Shown piece by piece: positions 36,824 to 44,412 of a DNA stretch of 64,000 bases. Position 1 is the first letter of the stretch; every line of letters starts with the position of its first letter. The DNA is taken from the NCBI GenBank assembly GCA_004297165.1, contig SCUJ01000006.1, positions 988,464 through 1,052,463 on the forward strand, written 5' to 3'. The stretch is from Gammaproteobacteria bacterium (lineage in GTDB: Bacteria; Pseudomonadota; Gammaproteobacteria; Eutrophobiales; Eutrophobiaceae). The position numbers and the translations under genes were made by a program. The notes under the pieces are model-generated. The model had not been told where the DNA came from and did no database searches. It was given only the letters and a program-made list of their open reading frames with translations.

Positions 36824-37185
36824 TAGGTGACGCAGGGCGCTCCATTGGAGAGGAATTCAACCAGGGTGGCGCCGCCCACCGGCGTGGCGCCTGGGATGAG
36901 TTGATCGTCAGTGATATTGCGCTTTTTCAGACAGGGGGCGCAGACCAGGATCTTGCCGCCATTGCCGACGAACTTGTCGATCAGTTCCTTCAGCGGGGCG
37001 AAGGGCGCGCCCTCGTTGATTTTTTCGGCCTCGCCCTTCACGGCCGCCCAGACGCCGTCGGTGCTCAGAAACGCCACCGTCTCCTTGTCGCTGCCGAGCG
37101 CGGCATTGGCCACGACGAAACCGACGGTGACGCGGTCGGTATCCTTGCGGCAGTTCGTGATGGAGACACAAAATGTTTTCGACAT
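36820..37185 (-). CDS. DsrE-family sulfur carrier
   Basis: This 121-residue protein starts MSKTFCVSITNCRKDTDR and has the DsrE fold pattern (ETVAFLSTDGVWAAVKGEAE; GGKILVCAPCLKKRNIT; end GAPCVTY). Cysteines in VCAPC and APC are candidates for persulfide carriage. It lies between the TusA-like gene (27 bp) and the TusA-OsmC gene (4-bp overlap), so a TusA to DsrE to OsmC relay is plausible. Confidence 0.85.
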   Translation of the reverse strand: MSKTFCVSITNCRKDTDRVTVGFVVANAALGSDKETVAFLSTDGVWAAVKGEAEKINEGAPFAPLKELIDKFVGNGGKILVCAPCLKKRNITDDQLIPGATPVGGATLVEFLSNGAPCVTY

Positions 37186-37212
37186 GAATTGATTACCTCC
37201 AGGTTGGAACGA

Positions 37213-37437
37213 TCACTTTCTGATGGTCACGTAAGCCCCATTCACTTCAATGAGGGTATGGTTGCGCATCCGGCACCACGCTTCGAGATCGCGGGGCGCG
37301 CCCGAGTCATAGGTCTTGATGCAGACGGTAGTGCCGGTCGCAAGACTGTCGAAGAGGACCTTGAGGTAGATCAGCAACTGGCCGCAGCCGTTGCCTCCGG
37401 CATCGTACATGACATCGTATTTTTTCTGCGGCTGCAT
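37213..37437 (-). CDS. TusA-like sulfurtransferase with altered active-site motif
   Basis: This 74-residue protein, YDAGGNGCGQLLIYLKVLFD at the start and LEAWCRMRNHTLIEVNGAYV near the end, has the two-layer TusA/SirA fold pattern including the C-terminal Cys-x-x-x-x-His-x-Leu. The usual CPxP is CGQL. The N-terminal domain of the downstream OsmC fusion is a paralogue with the same CG change. First gene of the four-gene cluster ending with the MetE-like gene. Confidence 0.8.
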   Translation of the reverse strand: MQPQKKYDVMYDAGGNGCGQLLIYLKVLFDSLATGTTVCIKTYDSGAPRDLEAWCRMRNHTLIEVNGAYVTIRK

Positions 37438-37592
37438 GCCTCGTGGCCTCTCCGGCGCTGGCTGTTTGCGTTTTTGGATTAAACGGTTAATGCTAGGGTA
37501 AAGACCCGTCGATATCTAATCGGAAGTTCCTTTCGATCGCGTGGTTGCGATTTGAAAAATCGATTAATGCCTAATGCCTGGCGCTGATTAAT

Positions 37593-37664
37593 GTAGCCTG
37601 GATGGAATGCAATGGAATCCAGGATCAGATTCCCCCGGATTTCGCTGCGCTACATCCAGGCTAC
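37593..37664. repeat. Palindromic REP-like element (GTAGCCTGGATG type)
   Basis: GTAGCCTGGATG at one end and CATCCAGGCTAC at the other give a 72-bp hairpin; the inner bases also pair partly. Same type as 905-988. The rest of 37438-37704 has no gene. Confidence 0.75.
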
Positions 37665-37704
37665 GAAAGTTATAAAACTCCTCGAATGGCGGCAGAGTAG
37701 TTTT

Positions 37705-39147
37705 TCAGAACGGGTAATGCTGCTCCCCAAGCTGGATGGTAATCCACTTCAACTCCGTCATTTCCGCCATGGAATAGTGACCGCCCTCGCGCCCGAAGCC
37801 GCTGTTCTTGACCCCGCCGAAGGGGACATGCGCCTCGTCGAGGATGGTGGTGCTGTTGACGTGGACCATGCCGGCCTCCAGTTTGAGCGCGATGTCCATC
37901 GCCTTCTGGAGATCGTTGGTCATCACCGCGGAGGAGAGACCATAGGCCGTGTCATTGGCGATCCGCAGGGCATCGTCGCTGTCCTTCGCGGCCATGACGC
38001 CAATGACCGGACCGAAGTTTTCGATATCGTAGCAGTCCATCTCCCGGGTGATGTCGGCCAGCACCGTCGGTTCGAAGAAATTCTCTTTGTGTCCGCCGCC
38101 GATCAAAAGGCGCGCGCCCTTCGCCTTGGCGTCCGCGAGTTGTTTGGCGATGATCTCGCACTGGCGCGCCTGGATCAGCGGGCCGATGACCGTATCGTGC
38201 TCGCGGGGATTGCCCATCTTCAGGGTCTTGACCTTCGCGACCAGTTTCTTGAGGAATTGCTCGTAGACAGGTTGCTCGACGATCACACGCGTGCCGGCCA
38301 TGCAGATCTGCCCCTGATGGATATAGACGCCAAACGCCGCCGTGTTCACGGCATAATCGAGGTCGGCGTCCGCGAGCACGATGAGCGGGTTCTTGCCGCC
38401 CATCTCGAGGGTGATCTTCTTGAAATGGGGACTCGCCTTCTGCGCCAGGATCCGGCCTACCGGCGTGGATCCGGTGAAGGTGACGAGTTTGACCCTGGGA
38501 TCGCTCGTGAGGACATCCCCGGCGAGCTCGCCGTCCGCGGGCAAGACGTTGATGACGCCAGCCGGCAGGCCCGCCTGTTTGAGGAGGTCCGCGAGTTTGA
38601 AGCAGATCACCGGCGTATGCGGCGAGGGCTTGAGCACCATGGTGTTGCCGGCGGCCACGGCGAAGGCGACCTTCTTCATCGCCAGGATCAAGGGAAAATT
38701 GAACGGCGCAATCGCGGCCACCACCCCGAGCGGTTGGCGGATGCTGAAGGAGATCATGCCTGGAATATCCGAGGGATAGGTCTCGCCGAACGTGCGGCGG
38801 CATTCGCCGGCCACGCTGCGCAGCATCCCGATGACGAAGCCTACCTCGAACATGGACTTGCCGAAGGGCGCGCCGCCTTCATCGATCAGGACCTCGGAAA
38901 ACTCCTGCATGCGGGTCTCCAGGATGTCCGCCGCCCGGCACAGGATCTTCTCGCGCTCCGCCGGCAGCGAATTCTTCCAGGTCGCGAAACGGGCCTGCGC
39001 CACGGCGAGCGCCCGTTCGAGGTCCTCCCGCGTCGCCTGATGCACCCGCGCGTACACCGAACCGTCGGCGGGATTGATGTCGTCTTCGATGAGGCCCTTG
39101 CTCGAGGCCACCCATTGATCGTCGATGTAGAGTTTGTATTCGTTCAT
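37705..39147 (-). CDS. NAD(P)-dependent aldehyde dehydrogenase
   Basis: This 480-residue ALDH has the cofactor and catalytic motifs FNFPLILAMKKVAFAVAAGN (near residue 148), FTGSTPVGRIL (near 224), the general base Glu in LEMGGKNP (near 246), the nucleophile Cys in GQICMAGTRV (near 280) and the end motif PFGGVKNSGFGREGG. It resembles benzaldehyde/vanillin-type dehydrogenases, but substrate is inference. It is divergent from a BzdR-type regulator that shares its promoter region, so control by an aromatic acyl-CoA is likely. Confidence 0.92.
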   Translation of the reverse strand: MNEYKLYIDDQWVASSKGLIEDDINPADGSVYARVHQATREDLERALAVAQARFATWKNSLPAEREKILCRAADILETRMQEFSEVLIDEGGAPFGKSMFEVGFVIGMLRSVAGECRRTFGETYPSDIPGMISFSIRQPLGVVAAIAPFNFPLILAMKKVAFAVAAGNTMVLKPSPHTPVICFKLADLLKQAGLPAGVINVLPADGELAGDVLTSDPRVKLVTFTGSTPVGRILAQKASPHFKKITLEMGGKNPLIVLADADLDYAVNTAAFGVYIHQGQICMAGTRVIVEQPVYEQFLKKLVAKVKTLKMGNPREHDTVIGPLIQARQCEIIAKQLADAKAKGARLLIGGGHKENFFEPTVLADITREMDCYDIENFGPVIGVMAAKDSDDALRIANDTAYGLSSAVMTNDLQKAMDIALKLEAGMVHVNSTTILDEAHVPFGGVKNSGFGREGGHYSMAEMTELKWITIQLGEQHYPF

Positions 39148-39282
39148 AAGCTTGCTGCGCTCCTCTCACAGTGTCGAAATTTTTTATCCGCCCGGTCCGG
39201 GTAGCGGATACTCTATCACGAGATTTCCATGCCGGACATGACAGCTCTACCGGCAAAATACTTCCCGTGCGCGGACAATTCA

Positions 39283-39296
39283 TGCAACATATTGCA
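39283..39296 (+). promoter_or_regulatory. TGCA-N6-TGCA motif, candidate BzdR-type operator
   Basis: TGCAACATATTGCA lies 25 bases before the regulator start in the divergent promoter region 39148-39321. BzdR-type repressors are known to bind sites with TGCA repeats. The arms also form a small dyad (TGCAA/TTGCA). Confidence 0.45.
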
Positions 39297-39321
39297 ACCG
39301 TGATGGATATGACGCCAAGCC

Positions 39322-40218
39322 ATGAATAAAACCGAAAAAAACAGGGAGACAGCGGCAAAAGCGGAGGATGCGCTCGCACTCAAGGTGGGTGAGCGGGTCC
39401 GCGCCCTGCGCTCCCGACGGGGTCTGACCCGGAAATACCTCGCCCAACACTCCGCGGTCTCGGAGCGTTATCTTGCCCAACTCGAGGCGGGCGAGGCCAA
39501 TGTCTCGCTCTCCATCTTGTCGCGCATCGCCAGGGCGCTCGGCGCGCGGTTGGGCGAATTCCTGCCCCGGACAGAAGGCGCGCTTGCCCTCTACGAACCG
39601 TTGCAGGAATTTATCGGCACGCTCTCGGCGGAAAAACAGCGCCAGGCCTTTTTATTGTTGCGCAACGCCTTCAGCAAATCCCGCACGAAACGCCGGGGCG
39701 TGGCCCTGGTCGGCCTGCGCGGCGCGGGCAAGAGCACGCTGGGCAATCTTCTGGCGCGGCATTACCAGGCGCCCTTCGTCCGGCTGGATGAGATGATCGC
39801 CCAGCTTTCCGGGATGGATATCGGTGAACTCATCTCGCTGCGCGGCCAGGATGTCTACCGCCGCTTCGAGTTGCAGGCCCTGGAGCAGGCCATCGCCGAT
39901 TACCGGCAGGTGGTGATCGAGACCGGCGGTAGCCTGATCTCCCAGTGGGAGACCTACGGCAAACTCCGCGACAATTATTTCACCGTCTGGCTGCGAGCAA
40001 CCCCGGTGGATCACATGCGGCGAGTGATGGAACAGGGTGATCTGCGGCCGTTCGCCGGGAGCAATGCCAGGGCCATGCAGGACCTCAAACTGATCCTAGA
40101 CGAACGCGAGACGGATTACGGGAAGGCGGATTATGCAATGCTGACTTCGGACCGCTCGATCGAGGACTGTCTTGAAGAACTCGTCCGCGCCTGCCGGCCG
40201 TACCTTGCTTCGAATTGA
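39322..40218 (+). CDS. BzdR/BoxR-type regulator: XRE helix-turn-helix fused to shikimate-kinase-like domain
   Basis: This 298-residue protein has an XRE helix-turn-helix at about residues 24-80 (RVRALRSRRGLTRKYLAQHS; ISERYLAQLE-type helix) and a shikimate-kinase-like domain from about 126 with P-loop GLRGAGKST, FVRLDEMIAQ and VIETGGSLIS. This architecture defines BzdR/BoxR, repressors of benzoyl-CoA degradation whose kinase-like domain binds benzoyl-CoA. The divergent target is the aldehyde dehydrogenase gene; the sulfur cluster beyond may also respond. No box or bzd catabolic genes are in the window. Confidence 0.9.
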   Translation: MNKTEKNRETAAKAEDALALKVGERVRALRSRRGLTRKYLAQHSAVSERYLAQLEAGEANVSLSILSRIARALGARLGEFLPRTEGALALYEPLQEFIGTLSAEKQRQAFLLLRNAFSKSRTKRRGVALVGLRGAGKSTLGNLLARHYQAPFVRLDEMIAQLSGMDIGELISLRGQDVYRRFELQALEQAIADYRQVVIETGGSLISQWETYGKLRDNYFTVWLRATPVDHMRRVMEQGDLRPFAGSNARAMQDLKLILDERETDYGKADYAMLTSDRSIEDCLEELVRACRPYLASN

Positions 40219-40313
40219 TCGGATCTCGCCAAGAGCGCCAAGAGAACCACATTAATCTTCTTTGCGGTCTTTGCGTGTGGCGAGATTCCGCTGCGTCTCC
40301 CTTCCAGCCGATA

Positions 40314-40351
40314 TTATGGTTCTTGACACCATAACATTTCATGGCATGATT
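40314..40351 (+). promoter_or_regulatory. Promoter with overlapping operator for tumE-tumA
   Basis: TTATGGT, 7 bases, ACCATAA (40314-40334) is a perfect inverted repeat that encloses a consensus -35 box TTGACA at 40323-40328; a -10-like ATGATT follows at 40346-40351. The predicted transcription start falls next to the ATG at 40358, so the message may be leaderless. The dyad suits autorepression. Confidence 0.55.
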
Positions 40352-40357
40352 CACACG

Positions 40358-40645
40358 ATGGAAGCGAAACAGTTGTTTCGATACAAAGGAGTGCAAGGCG
40401 ATCTGACGATCGAGATGGCGCTATGGCAATTACCCATCCGCACGATAGATCGCCTGCATGGATTCAAGTATCGATTGTACTGCGGTCGCAGGGGTGAATG
40501 TGTAGTACGTTATGACAATGAAACCGGAAAAGGCGATCACCGCCACTATGGCGATCTCGAAGAACCTTATGGCTTTGAATCGTTGGAGAAACTGATCTCG
40601 GATTTCCGATCGGATTGCGCCCGCCTGGCCGGGTGGAGGTGGTAA
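40358..40645 (+). CDS. tumE: TumE-family toxin
   Basis: This 95-residue protein has MEAKQLFRYKGVQGDLTIEM and TIDRLHGFKYRLYCGRRGEC, RYDNETGKGDHRHYGDLEEP, matching the TumE (DUF6516) toxin family paired with TumA-type DNA-binding antitoxins. ATG 40358 gives the family start; upstream frame to 40262 includes the promoter. The stop overlaps the partner start (TAATG). Confidence 0.8.
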   Translation: MEAKQLFRYKGVQGDLTIEMALWQLPIRTIDRLHGFKYRLYCGRRGECVVRYDNETGKGDHRHYGDLEEPYGFESLEKLISDFRSDCARLAGWRW

Positions 40646-41004
40646 TGAACCGTATTGAAATCGAAGTACTGAGCCCACGACAAGCGCTCACCGCCTTTTC
40701 GAAGGCATGGCGCACGTCTGCCAAGGGCAAGACCGCAACTTCGCGTCTGGCTTTCGGCAGTCTCCGTGAACTGTTTTCCGCCATCACCGAGAAACGCCTG
40801 GAGTTACTGCGCTATATTGCAGCGCATGAAGGGTTGAATACCCGGCAACTCGCGCAGGAACTCGGGCGCGATTACAAGAACATCCACACGGACGTGACTG
40901 GTCTGACTGATCTGGGTCTGCTGGAAAAAAATTCCAAGGGGGCGCTATCGGCGCCATTCGACGAGATTGTCATTCACGCCGGGATTCGCAGCGACGCGGC
41001 GTGA
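40645..41004 (+). CDS. tumA: TumA-type winged-helix antitoxin
   Basis: This 119-residue protein has a winged-helix DNA-binding region at about residues 50-90 (KRLELLRYIAAHEGLNTRQL, GRDYKNIHTDVTGLTDLGLL). It matches the HVO_A0114-like DNA-binding family that serves as antitoxin to TumE. GGAGGTGG precedes the ATG, and the start overlaps tumE by one base. It likely binds the dyad at 40314-40334. Confidence 0.8.
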   Translation: MNRIEIEVLSPRQALTAFSKAWRTSAKGKTATSRLAFGSLRELFSAITEKRLELLRYIAAHEGLNTRQLAQELGRDYKNIHTDVTGLTDLGLLEKNSKGALSAPFDEIVIHAGIRSDAA

Positions 41005-42951
41005 TCAAGGCAGCGCGAAGACGAACAACCCCTCCCCGGTCGGACCTGACTGCGCGGCCGGAGGCCCGAAACCTGCGGCACGGGCCGCCACCACCGCGAC
41101 GTACTGCTTCCTGTTCTTGCCCTGATAGGTCATCGGGATCGCGGTGATGTTGTAATCCATTTTTTGCGCCCAGAGTTCCGCGCCGGTGCGCGAATCGAAG
41201 GCACGAAAGCGGCTGTCGCTGGTAGCGCCGATGAAGACCAACCCGCCCGCCGTGACCATGGGGCCGCCATAACCAGGCGATCCGGCCTTCTGCTTGCCCT
41301 CCGGCAAGGTTTCATTCAAGCCCAATGGCGCTTCCCAAGCAATGTCGCCAGTCGCGGCGTTGACCGCGAACAATCTGGCCCAGGGCGGTTTGTGGCAGGG
41401 CCACCTGACATTATCGCCCGTTCCAGGCGCGGCGAATTCGGGACCGCTGCCACGGGTGTACGGCACCTGCGCGTAAGCCGTATCCTGGTTGTAGCGTGGG
41501 TTCGGAATGGTCCAACCCGGCGCGCTCTCGTCCTTGGAATTTACGAAGACATAACCGAGCTTGGGATCGACCGCCGTGCCGCCCCAGTTGACGCCGCCGG
41601 ACAGGGTCGGAAAGAGCAGCGTGGGCGGCGTGCCCTCGGCCTTGAGGTTATACGGTGTATACGGCCCCGCGTTGTAGTACTTGTGTTCCTCCCACAAGGC
41701 GCGGCAGGCGTCGGCGTGTTCGGCCGTGGTGTCCGCAGCGGTGACGATATCGGCCGCGGTGAAACTGACGCGCGCGAGCGGCGGCGGTTTCACGGGAATG
41801 GGCTGGGTCGGTGAATACCACTCGCCTGGCACGTTGCCCGCCGGTACCGGAGTCTCCTTCACTTCGAATAACGGTTCGCCGGTCAAGCGGTTGAGGATGA
41901 ACATGAAGCTGGACTTGCCGGTCTGGGCGAGTGCGGGGATGGTTTCCCCATCCTTCACGAGATCGAAAAGGCTCGGGGCCGGCGGCAGGTTGTAATCCCA
42001 CAGATCATGATGGATGTTCTGGAAGTACCATTTGACCTTGCCGGTTTCGGCATCGAGCGCCACGGTGGAATTCGCCGGTTCGTTGTTGCCCGGACGATCC
42101 CCGCCGTAGAAGTTCGCCCCCGGCGTGCTGACCGGCATGTAGACGATCCCATGCTCCGCATCGACGGTCAGGGCGAAGGCCCAGACATTATTACCGGTGC
42201 GGTCCTTCCAACTTTCCTTGCCCCAGGTCTCATGACCGGGCTCGCCGGGTCCGGGGATGGTGTTGTACTGCCACAGCTTCTCGCCGGTGATCGCGCTGTA
42301 GGCCCGCGAATCCCCGTCCTCGCCGCGCGGGTCTGTCAATTGCGGCCCGATGTGGGTTTCGCCGGGTCCGAAAAAGTTCGCGCCAACAATAATGATATTT
42401 TTATAGATCGCCGGCGCGCCGCTGTAGGCCACGCCCAGATCGATCTCCCCGTTCTTGCCGAAACCAGTGGTGCGTTCGCCCGTCTCCGCATCCAGGGCGA
42501 TCATCTTGCGCGCCGTGGTGAAGAAGATGCGCGGCTGATGTTCCGCATCGCCCGGCCAGTACGAAACCCCGCGGAAGGAGGCGATGCCCTCCGCAAGTTC
42601 ATGCACCCAGATCTCTTTTCCGGTCTCGGGTTCCAGCGCCACGACCCGATCCCCCGCCGGCAGGTACATGATGCCCTTGACCACGATCGGCGTGATCTGC
42701 TGGAACAGCTCGAAGTGGCTCGGCCCGCTGATCGGCTTGTGCCCTTCCCGGTTGAATCGATACGTCCAGGCGGATGCGAGCGATCCGACATTGCCGGTAT
42801 TGATCTGATCGAGCGGCGAATAACGAGTCCCGGCCAGATCGCGGTTGTACATCGGCCAGTCGGCGGCCGGATCGAGGACCTGGTCCTCGGCAGCAGCGCC
42901 GCCGGAGGCGAGACAAAAACTAGCAATCAGAAGTGTGAGCTGGTTACGCAT
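41005..42951 (-). CDS. PQQ-dependent dehydrogenase (quinoprotein), second copy
   Basis: This 648-residue protein has a signal peptide (residues 1-21, ending GGAAAE) and the quinoprotein pattern WPMYNRDLAGTRYSPLDQIN, DLGVAYSGAPAIYKNIIIVG, NIHHDLWDYNLPPAPSLFDL and GGLVFIGATSDSRFRAFDSR. No CxxCH haem motif. It is related to the protein at 14369-16342 but only moderately similar and longer in the N-terminal blades. It oxidises an alcohol or aldehyde in the periplasm. Its stop abuts the tumA stop. Confidence 0.88.
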   Translation of the reverse strand: MRNQLTLLIASFCLASGGAAAEDQVLDPAADWPMYNRDLAGTRYSPLDQINTGNVGSLASAWTYRFNREGHKPISGPSHFELFQQITPIVVKGIMYLPAGDRVVALEPETGKEIWVHELAEGIASFRGVSYWPGDAEHQPRIFFTTARKMIALDAETGERTTGFGKNGEIDLGVAYSGAPAIYKNIIIVGANFFGPGETHIGPQLTDPRGEDGDSRAYSAITGEKLWQYNTIPGPGEPGHETWGKESWKDRTGNNVWAFALTVDAEHGIVYMPVSTPGANFYGGDRPGNNEPANSTVALDAETGKVKWYFQNIHHDLWDYNLPPAPSLFDLVKDGETIPALAQTGKSSFMFILNRLTGEPLFEVKETPVPAGNVPGEWYSPTQPIPVKPPPLARVSFTAADIVTAADTTAEHADACRALWEEHKYYNAGPYTPYNLKAEGTPPTLLFPTLSGGVNWGGTAVDPKLGYVFVNSKDESAPGWTIPNPRYNQDTAYAQVPYTRGSGPEFAAPGTGDNVRWPCHKPPWARLFAVNAATGDIAWEAPLGLNETLPEGKQKAGSPGYGGPMVTAGGLVFIGATSDSRFRAFDSRTGAELWAQKMDYNITAIPMTYQGKNRKQYVAVVAARAAGFGPPAAQSGPTGEGLFVFALP

Positions 42952-43063
42952 ACGAGTACGGAATATACACGCGATGCGCCGGTTAGGGAATTACGCGGAA
43001 CCCTTCAGCCTGAAAATCGTTATCCAGAGCGAGGGCAAGAGCGATGCGCAAACAGATGTTCCA

Positions 43064-43597
43064 TTAATCCACGGCTTTATTTTTGTACAGGAACCGGTCA
43101 TGGTCCTTACCGCAGGCTTCTGCGTCCTCGCCAATCCCCGAGGTTGAAGCGAGCTTGCGCTTCCGGCGCGTGGGTTTAATATCAAAATGCTCTACACCGG
43201 CGCGACGGGCCGCTTTCATGACATTCACATCCAGGGTCGCCAGAGGCAAGCCATCACGCAGAGCCAGTTCGAGATAGGCGGCATCGTATGCCGAGAGTTG
43301 ATACCGGCGCGCCAATTGCAGGGTACTGCCCCAGGCCCTGGAGGAAGTCTCTCCATCGACCACGATATTCAGACGCGAAAGCAACCCGATAAAGACCTCG
43401 CTGCGCGCCTCCGTGACCAGAGCTTTCGCTTCGGCCCGGGCAAGCACATTGGCCACCTCCAAATTCCAAATGTCCGGTACTCTCGCTTCAGCATCTTTCA
43501 ATGCCTCCAGCACGCGCGTGGCATAAGCGAGATCCGCGGGTTTGCCATCGCCGAAATACCAGCGCATGACGACGGAATTATCCAGCACGAAGTTCAT
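43064..43597 (-). CDS. PIN-domain toxin (VapC family)
   Basis: This 177-residue protein has the acidic PIN residues in FVLDNSVVMRWYF (Asp6), DIWNLEVANVLARAE (Glu near 47), and LSAYDAAYLELALR (Asp near 119), then LATLDVNVMKAARRAG. VapC toxins are Mg-dependent RNases acting on tRNA or rRNA. The C-terminal 35 residues are an unusual basic/acidic tail (TRRKRKLAST...). It overlaps the antitoxin gene by 4 bp. Confidence 0.88.
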   Translation of the reverse strand: MNFVLDNSVVMRWYFGDGKPADLAYATRVLEALKDAEARVPDIWNLEVANVLARAEAKALVTEARSEVFIGLLSRLNIVVDGETSSRAWGSTLQLARRYQLSAYDAAYLELALRDGLPLATLDVNVMKAARRAGVEHFDIKPTRRKRKLASTSGIGEDAEACGKDHDRFLYKNKAVD

Positions 43598-43836
43598 GCC
43601 CGGCCTTCCTCAATCAACGCCTTGATGTCCACTCCCTTCACACGGTGTCCCGTCATGAAACGCTCCATCTCCTCGACCGCCGCCACGGTATCCTGGCCTC
43701 CAACTCCCTTCACGGGCAAGAGGTCAGCAATCGCCGCGCCCCGATGCGTGATTGTGTAACGCTTGCCGCTCTGCACACCGCGCAGCAACTCGGGCAATTT
43801 GGTTTTGGCTTCATAGGCGCCCACTTCAATCTTCAT
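43594..43836 (-). CDS. Phd/YefM-type antitoxin of the PIN toxin
   Basis: This 80-residue protein, EVGAYEAKTKLPELLRGVQS and YTITHRGAAIADLLPV, has the Phd/YefM dimerisation and DNA-binding fold, followed by a toxin-binding tail. GGAG precedes the ATG. Just upstream, two 9-base direct repeats (CAGACCAGT at 43860-43868 and 43872-43880) may be its operator. Confidence 0.88.
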   Translation of the reverse strand: MKIEVGAYEAKTKLPELLRGVQSGKRYTITHRGAAIADLLPVKGVGGQDTVAAVEEMERFMTGHRVKGVDIKALIEEGRA

Positions 43837-43859
43837 CTCATGCTCCAGGGTGAGTCACA

Positions 43860-43880
43860 CAGACCAGTATACAGACCAGT
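43860..43880 (-). promoter_or_regulatory. Direct repeats upstream of the antitoxin gene
   Basis: CAGACCAGT occurs twice with a 3-base spacer, 24 bases before the antitoxin start, the place expected for an autoregulatory site. Confidence 0.4.
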
Positions 43881-43911
43881 CTCATTCAGGGAAACACTGA
43901 ACAAGCACCCA

Positions 43912-43982
43912 CCGTTCGGGCTGAGCTTGTCGAAGCCATTGATGTTACGAGTGAGCATTTCGACAAGCTCAATGCGAACGGA
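43912..43982. repeat. Dispersed palindrome of the CCGTTCG...GAGCTTGTCGAA type
   Basis: CCGTTCGGGCTGAGCTTGTC at one end and GACAAGCTCAATGCGAACGG at the other form an imperfect 71-bp hairpin. This is a common dispersed repeat. A second repeat type follows at 44011-44075. The rest of 43837-44270 has no gene I can support. Confidence 0.7.
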
Positions 43983-44274
43983 CGTAAGGTATCTCTGCAA
44001 GAGTGTATATCCCGTCTTGCCGGGCTTGACCCGGTATCCAGTAGACAACCTTTTTTAACTGGATTTCGTCATGCGCCCTCATGTCGACTTACGGAATTTA
44101 GCACTCGTTCAGAGATTCCTTCGTCCGATAGTACGGGTCGCATCTTTGGAAGTTAATGGTGGACAAGATTGGCTTTAATCCGCTTGTAACCAAGCGAAAC
44201 ACCACAGTGGAAGGGGAATTGAAAACAGAACTGGCCATTGCCGGCAAGTGATAGGTGGGCGTATCCTTTTTAAT

Positions 44275-44380
44275 TATGGGGAAATAATAAAGCCCGGCGG
44301 GTGTTATCCCGTCGGGCTGGATACAGAATCTTTCGATTCTTTATTGTAGCAACGGCTCTCACCCCGGATGAGCTACAGAT
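44275..44380 (-). ncRNA. tracrRNA of the type II-C CRISPR system
   Basis: Read on the minus strand, 44380-44343 matches the CRISPR repeat at both ends (CTCATCCGGGGTGAGAG and GCTACAAT), with a central mismatch bulge (CCGTT), so it is the anti-repeat. A nexus hairpin AGAATC-GAAA-GATTCT follows at 44328-44343 and then a strong GC hairpin with a T-rich tail. The bulge and GCTACAATAA junction look like the Neisseria meningitidis tracrRNA. It is divergent from cas9 and begins about 20 bp before its start codon. Confidence 0.88.
44291..44318 (-). terminator. Intrinsic terminator of the tracrRNA
   Basis: On the minus strand, AGCCCGACGGG, loop ATAACA, CCCGCCGGGCT followed by TTATTATTT forms an 11-bp stem with one mismatch and a T-rich tail. 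Confidence 0.88.
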
Positions 44381-44382
44381 GG

Positions 44383-44412
44383 ATTATCAAGGAGAAATGG
44401 GATGACTGGCAA
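44383..44412 (-). promoter_or_regulatory. Predicted tracrRNA promoter inside the cas9 start region
   Basis: On the minus strand, TTGCCA (44412-44407), 18 bases, then GATAAT (44388-44383) predict transcription starting near 44376, at the edge of the anti-repeat. It overlaps the cas9 ribosome site and first codons, so tracrRNA and cas9 initiation may compete. Confidence 0.5.

Noticed and set aside
43837..44280. Second CRISPR array or extra repeats upstream of cas9
   Set aside because: Only one repeat-like segment exists there, and its central mismatches, nexus hairpin and terminator identify it as the tracrRNA anti-repeat.
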